NCBI GenBank assembly: GCA_032622095.1
Contig: CP136061.1
Location: 8,830,447 to 8,894,446 of the forward strand
Direction of reading: 5' to 3'
Origin: Siphonodentalium dalli
Lineage: Eukaryota > Mollusca > Scaphopoda > Gadilida > Siphonodentaliidae
DNA: 64,000 nt
Shown: piece after piece, positions 57,996 through 64,000 of the stretch
Layout of the letters: the number at the start of each line of letters is the position of its first letter
Numbering within the stretch: position 1 is the stretch's first letter
Translations under genes and position numbers: made by a program
Notes under the pieces: generated by a model
What the model was told of the DNA's origin: nothing
The model's input: only the letters and a program-made list of their open reading frames with translations
Database searches by the model: none

Positions 57996-58370
57996 ATTAC
58001 ACGCTTGTTCCCAAAAGTACAGTGTTATTGCTGTTCCATATTTACAAATACGTCTGGAACGTCCGTTCCATACGCATCTCGTTGACGTAAAATGACGTAC
58101 ATGACGTTCGCCTCAACCATGAAACCGGAACTATAAAATAAAACCATCATCACACATGACAAAACACGCTCTCTATGTGCCTAAATAAACCTTCTAAGCC
58201 TGTATTTGTAATGCATGGATTCTAGAAGGCGAAGCTTGTAATAAACACAGAACGACACGATGTGTAAATGGGTTTGTCGATACGGCACTCGTGCTGTCGC
58301 GGAAGGATAGAACTCGAGGCGCAAGCGTGCCGTATCGACAAACCCATTTACACATCGTGTCGTTCTGTGT
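57996..58370 (+). mobile_element. MITE with long palindrome, copy 2 (inverted relative to 4,505-4,900)
   Basis: From TTACACGCTTGTTCC to a terminal palindrome (58,236-58,370) with ACACAGAACGACACGATGTG and its complement. It shares TAAATAAACCTTCTAA and TTGACGTAAAATGACGTACA with the complement of copy 1. Confidence 0.7.
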
Positions 58371-58400
58371 ATAACTTGAACAATTGTCAATGATTTACAC

Positions 58401-58516
58401 ATCATAGTGTGTCATACACATTAAGTTTTATATTCCAGGTCGGATTGGCCACACCGGTATTATAGTGTGTCAAACACATTAAGTTTTATATTCCAGGTCG
58501 GATTGGCCACACCGGT
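58401..58516 (+). other. Duplicated 3' splice site of exon 9 (58-bp tandem duplication)
   Basis: The block containing ACACATTAAGTTTTATATTC, then CAG|GTCGGATTGGCCACACCGGT, occurs twice with AG at 58,438 and 58,496. The proximal acceptor would read seven codons and then TAG shortly after CCGGTATTA, while the distal one opens the full exon 9. The proximal site is thus either silent or yields a truncated or decayed transcript. Confidence 0.85.
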
Positions 58517-58676
58517 GTACATCTCGAAGATCGAGGTATTTGAAACTTACCATGGCGGGTCAATCAAACAGATACTCGTACAACATCCCTCCTCGGGTAC
58601 CTTCGTATTAATAAAGACGGAGACGCCATCAGACATAGACTCTGTACGAATATGGACGACAACTTATTACCCGCCG
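58497..58676 (+). CDS. Exon 9: C-terminal part of the discoidin-like segment
   Basis: Distal acceptor ATATTCCAG and donor GTGAGT at 58,677; 180 bp, phase 0 to phase 0 (60 codons). It encodes VGLATPVYISKIEVFETYHG, then GSIKQILV, TFVLIKT and SVRIWTTTYYPP. The VYxxxIxVxETYxxGSI pattern is the most recognisable piece of the FBXL4-type discoidin-like domain (a strand, an E-T-Y turn, then an I-x-I-L strand). The fold in related proteins is a jelly-roll that may bind ligand; function here is unknown. The gene continues beyond the window. Confidence 0.72.
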
Positions 58677-61600
58677 GTGAGTCATATTTACATTCATATA
58701 TGGTTCATAAGTTATAACCCGCCGTTGAGTCACATTTACATTCATATGTGGTTCATAAGTTATAACCCGCCGGTGAGTCACATTTACAGTCATATGTGGT
58801 TCATAAGTTATAACCCGCCGATGAGTCACATTTACAGTCATATATGGTTCATAAGTTATAACCCGCCGGTGAGTCACATTTACATTCATATATGGTTCAT
58901 AAGTTATAACCCGATGGTGAGTCACATTTACAGTCATATATGGTTCATAAGTTATAACCCGCCGGTGAGTCACATTTACATTCATATATGGTTCATAAGT
59001 TATAACCCGCCGGTGAGTCACATTTACATTCATATATGGTTCATAAGTTATAACCCGCCGGTGAGTCACATTCACATTCATATATGGTTCATAAGTTATA
59101 ACCCGCCGGTGAGTCACATTTACATTCATATATGGTTCATAAGTTATAACCCGCCGGTGAGTCACATTTACATTCATATATGGTTCATAAGTTATAACCC
59201 GCCGGTGAGTCACATTTACATTCATATATGGTTCATAAGTTATAACCCGCCGGTGAGTCACATTTACATTCATATGTGGTTCATAAGTTATAACCCGCCG
59301 GTGAGTCACATTTACAGTCATATGTGGTTCATAAGTTATAACCCGCCGGTGAGTCATATTTACATTCATATATGGTCGATAACTTACAACTCGCCGGTTA
59401 GTCACATTTACATTCATATATGGTTCATAAGTTATAACCCGATGGTGAGTCACATTTACAGTCATATATGGTTCATAAGTTATAACCCGCCGGTGAGTCA
59501 CATTTACATTCATATATGGTTCATAAGTTATAACCCGCCGGTGAGTCACATTTACAGTCATATATGGTTCATAAGTTATAACCCGCCGGTGAGTCACATT
59601 TACATTCATATATGGTTCATAAGTTATAACCCGCCGGTGAGTCACATTTACAGTCATATGTGGTTTATAAGTTATAACCAGCCGGTGAGTCACATTTACA
59701 GTCATATATGGTTCATAAGTTATAACCCGCCGGTGAGTCACATTTACATTCATATATGGTTCATAAGTTATAACCCGATGGTGAGTCACATTTATAGTCA
59801 TATATGGTCGATAACTTACAACTCGCCGGTTAGTCACATTTACAGTCATATATGGTTCATAAGTTATAACACGATGGTGAGTCACATTTACAGTCATATA
59901 TGGTTCATAAGTTATAACCCGATGGTGAGTCACATTTATAGTCATATATGGTCGATAACTTACAACTCGCCGGTTAGTCACATTTACAGTCATATATGGT
60001 TCATAAGTTATAACCCGCCGGTGAGTCATATTTACATTCATATATGGTTCATAAGTTATAACCCGCCGGTGAGTCATATTTACATTCATATATGGTTCAT
60101 AAGTTATAACCCGCCGGTGAGTCATATTTACAGTCATATATGGTTCATAAGTTATAACCCGCCGGTGAGTCATATTTACATTCATATATGGTTCATAAGT
60201 TATAACCCGCCGGTGAGTCATATTTACAGTCATATATGGTTCATAAGTTATAACCCGCCGGTGAGTCACATTTACATTCATATATGGTTCATAAGTTATA
60301 ACCCGCCGGTGAGTCACATTTACATTCATATATGGTTCATAAGTTATAACCCGCCGGTGAGTCACATTTACATTCATATATGGTTCATAAGTTATAACCC
60401 GCCGGTGAGTCACATTTACATTCATATATGGTTCATAAGTTATAACCCGCCGGTGAGTCACATTTACATTCATATATGGTCGATAACTTATAACCCGCCG
60501 GTGAGTCATATTTACATTCATATATGGTTCATAAGTTATAACCCGCCGGTGAGTCATATTTACATTCATATATGGTTCATAAGTTATAACCCGCCGGTGA
60601 GTCACATTTACATTCATATATGGTTCATAAGTTATAACCCGCCGGTGAGTCACATTTACATTCATATATGGTTCATAAGTTATAACCCGCCGGTGAGTCA
60701 CATTTACATTCATATATGGTTCATAAGTTATAACCCGCCGGTGAGTCACATTTACATTCATATATGGTTCATAAGTTATAACCCGCCGGTGAGTCACATT
60801 TACATTCATATATGGTTCATAAGTTATAACCCGCCGGTGAGTCACGCTTACATTCATATATGGTTCATAAGTTATAACCCGCCGGTGAGTCACATTTACA
60901 TTCATATATGGTTCATAAGTTATAACCCGCCGGTGAGTCACATTTACATTCATATATGGTTCATAAGTTATAACCCGCCGGTGAGTCACATTTACAGTCA
61001 TATATGGTTCATAAGTTATAACCCGATGGTGAGTCACATTTACAGTCATATATGGTTCATAAGTTATAACCCGCCGGTGAGTCACATTTACATTCATATA
61101 TGGTTCATAAGTTATAACCCGCCGGTGAGTCACATTTACATTCATATATGGTTCATAAGTTATAACCCGCCGGTGAGTCACATTCACATTCATATATGGT
61201 TCATAAGTTATAACCCGCCGGTGAGTCACATTTACATTCATATGTGGTTCATAAGTTATAACCCGCCGGTGAGTCATATTTACATTCATATATGGTTCAT
61301 AAGTTATAACCCGCCGGTGAGTCATATTTACAGTCATATATGGTTCATAAGTTATAACCCGCCGGTGAGTCACATTTACATTCATATATGGTTCATAAGT
61401 TATAACCCGCCGGTGAGTCACATTTACATTCATATATGGTTCATAAGTTATAACCCGCCGGTGAGTCACATTTACATTCATATATGGTTCATAAGTTATA
61501 ACCCGCCGGTGAGTCACATTTACAGTCATATGTGGTTCATAAGTTATAACCCGCCGGTGAGTCACATTTACATTCATATATGGTTCATAAGTTATAACCC

Positions 61601-64000
61601 GCCGGTGAGTCACGCTTACATTCATATATGGTTCATAAGTTATAACTCGCCGGTGAGTCATATTTACATTCATATATGGTTCATAAGTTATGACCCGCCG
61701 ATGAGTCACATTTACATTCATATATGGTTCATAAGTTATGACCCGCCGGTGAGTCACATTTACAGTCATATGTGGTTCATAAGTTATAACCCGCCGGTGA
61801 GTCATATTTACATTCATATATGGTTCATAAGTTATAACCCGCCGGTGAGTCACGCTTACATTCATATATGGTTCATAAGTTATAACTCGCCGGTGAGTCA
61901 TATTTACATTCATATATGGTTCATAAGTTATGACCCGCCGATGAGTCACATTTACATTCATATATGGTTCATAAGTTATGACCCGCCGGTGAGTCACATT
62001 TACATTCATATATGGTTCATAAGTTATAACTCGCCGGTGAGTCACATTTACATTCATATATGGTTCATAAGTTATAACCCGCCGGTGAGTCATATTTACA
62101 TTCATATATGGTTCATAAGTTATAACCCGCCGGTGAGTCACATTTACATTCATATATGGTTCATAAGTTATAACCCGCCGGTGAGTCACATTTACATTCA
62201 TATTTGGTTCATAAGTTATAACCCGCCGGTGAGTCATATTTACAGTCATATATGGTTCATAAGTTATAACCCGCCGGTGAGTCACATTTACATTCATATG
62301 TGGTTCATAAGTTATAACCCGCCGGTGAGTCATATTTACATTCATATATGGTTCATAAGTTATAACCCGCCGGTGAGTCACGCTTACATTCATATATGGT
62401 TCATAAGTTATAACTCGCCGGTGAGTCATATTTACATTCATATATGGTTCATAAGTTATAACCCGCCGGTGAGTCACATTTACATTCATATATGGTTCAT
62501 AAGTTATAACTCGCCGGTGAGTCACATTTACATTCATATATGGTTCATAAGTTATAACCCGCCGGTGAGTCACATTCACATTCATATATGGTTCATAAGT
62601 TATAACCCGCCGGTGAGTCACATTTACATTCATATGTGGTTCATAAGTTATAACCCGCCGGTGAGTCACATTTACATTCATATATGGTTCATAAGTTATA
62701 ACCCGCCGGTGAGTCACATTTACATTCATATATGGTTCATAAGTTATAACCCGCCGGTGAGTCACATTTACATTCATATATGGTTCATAAGTTATAACCC
62801 GCCGGTGAGTCACATTCACATTCATATATGGTTCATAAGTTATAACCCGCCGGTGAGTCACATTTACAGTCATATATGGTTCATAAGTTATAACCCGATG
62901 GTGAGTCACATTTATAGTCATATATGGTCGATAACTTACAACTCGCCGGTTAGTCACATTTACAGTCATATATGGTTCATAAGTTATAACCCGATGGTGA
63001 GTCACATTTACAGTCATATATGGTTCATAAGTTATAACCCGCCGGTGAGTCATATTTACATTCATATATGGTTCATAAGTTATAACCCGCCGGTGAGTCA
63101 TATTTACAGTCATATATGGTTCATAAGTTATAACCCGCCGGTGAGTCACATTTACATTCATATATGGTTCATAAGTTATAACCCGCCGGTGAGTCACATT
63201 TACATTCATATATGGTTCAAAAGTTATAACCCGCCGGTGAGTCACATTTACATTCATATGTGGTTCATAAGTTATAACCCGCCGGTGAGTCACATTTACA
63301 TTCATATGTGGTTCATAAGTTATAACCCGCCGGTGAGTCATATTTACATTCATATATGGTTCATAAGTTATAACCCGCCGGTGAGTCATATTTACAGTCA
63401 TATATGGTTCATAAGTTATAACCCGCCGGTGAGTCACATTTACATTCATATATGGTTCATAAGTTATAACCCGCCGGTGAGTCACATTTACATTCATATA
63501 TGGTTCATAAGTTATAACCCGCCGGTGAGTCACATTTACATTCATATATGGTTCATAAGTTATAACCCGCCGGTGAGTCACATTTACATTCATATGTGGT
63601 TCATAAGTTATAACCCGCCGGTGAGTCACATTTACAGTCATATGTGGTTCATAAGTTATAACCCGCCGGTGAGTCACATTTACATTCATATATGGTTCAT
63701 AAGTTATAACCCGCCGGTGAGTCACGCTTACATTCATATATGGTTCATAAGTTATAACTCGCCGGTGAGTCATATTTACATTCATATATGGTTCATAAGT
63801 TATGACCCGCCGATGAGTCACATTTACATTCATATATGGTTCATAAGTTATGACCCGCCGGTGAGTCACATTTACAGTCATATGTGGTTCATAAGTTATA
63901 ACCCGCCGGTGAGTCATATTTACATTCATATATGGTTCATAAGTTATAACCCGCCGGTGAGTCACGCTTACATTCATATATGGTTCATAAGTTATAACTC
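58659..64000 (+). repeat. 48-bp minisatellite, about 111 units, each with a copy of the exon 9 donor
   Basis: Units read TTATAACCCGCCG, GTGAGTCACATTTACATTCA and TATATGGTTCATAAG. The first copy of TTATTACCCGCCG|GTGAGT is the actual exon 9 boundary. Most units keep GTGAGT; variants are ATGAGT, GTTAGT and TTGAGT. The array has no length changes that break a 16-codon period, so it is open on both strands, including a 1,782-codon minus-strand frame (58,629-63,977). Runs to the window end. Confidence 0.97.

Noticed and set aside
58629-63977. 1,782-codon minus-strand open frame of MNVNVTHRRVITYEPY repeats
   Set aside because: It is the complement of the 48-bp minisatellite on the antisense strand of exon 9. 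A stop-free unit of 48 bp gives this automatically, variation is not biased to third positions, and the C-terminus runs into the antisense of a coding exon.

Overview
The window is nuclear DNA of an animal, most likely a marine invertebrate. It is AT-rich and dominated by minisatellites, MITEs and Helitron-like elements. I cannot name the species; amphioxus, mollusc or hemichordate would all fit. No bacterial-style genes, rRNA, tRNA or CRISPR array were seen. Almost all long open frames come from stop-free tandem repeats or from transposon copies.

One gene is supported, on the + strand, running through most of the window and open at both ends. Six phase-1/phase-1 exons (8,870-8,986; 10,845-10,958; 29,809-29,922; 40,480-40,596; 50,485-50,601; 52,014-52,136) each encode one EGF-like domain. 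Three further exons (53,458-53,509; 56,728-56,833; 58,497-58,676) join in phase. Together they encode a segment resembling the discoidin-like (galactose-binding-fold) domain at the N-terminus of FBXL4-type proteins. The predicted product is an extracellular EGF-repeat protein followed by that domain.

Layout: 1-2,431 Helitron-like elements head to tail; 2,554-4,200 33-bp minisatellite; 4,500-7,500 MITEs, including a hAT-like element with a cysteine-rich open frame; 8.5-11.2 kb EGF exons 1-2 and decayed EGF tails; 11.7-15.1 kb dispersed repeats and a nested TIR element; 16.6-28.4 kb an 11.8-kb block of roughly 3.2-kb repeats, each a giant foldback, lying inside the centre of a MITE palindrome; 30.06-39.27 kb 51-bp minisatellite; 40.5-43 kb EGF exon 4, a 38-bp array, ATGGCGGC-rich repeats and a Helitron tail; 43.5-50.4 kb an EGF pseudo-exon, a TIR element, two arrays grown inside a dispersed repeat, and a LINE 3' end; 50.5-58.7 kb exons 5-9; 58.66-64 kb 48-bp minisatellite.

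The most unusual signal is that intronic repeats repeatedly start at this gene's own exon-intron junctions. The tails or 5' splice sites of exons 2, 3, 5, 7 and 9 are duplicated into the following intron. For exon 9, about 110 copies carry the CCG|GTGAGT donor and the array stays open in the exon's frame. The 3' splice site of exon 9 is itself duplicated, and the array before exon 1 ends in its polypyrimidine tract. This suggests intron growth by tandem duplication seeded at splice junctions. The sequence alone cannot show whether the copied sites are used.
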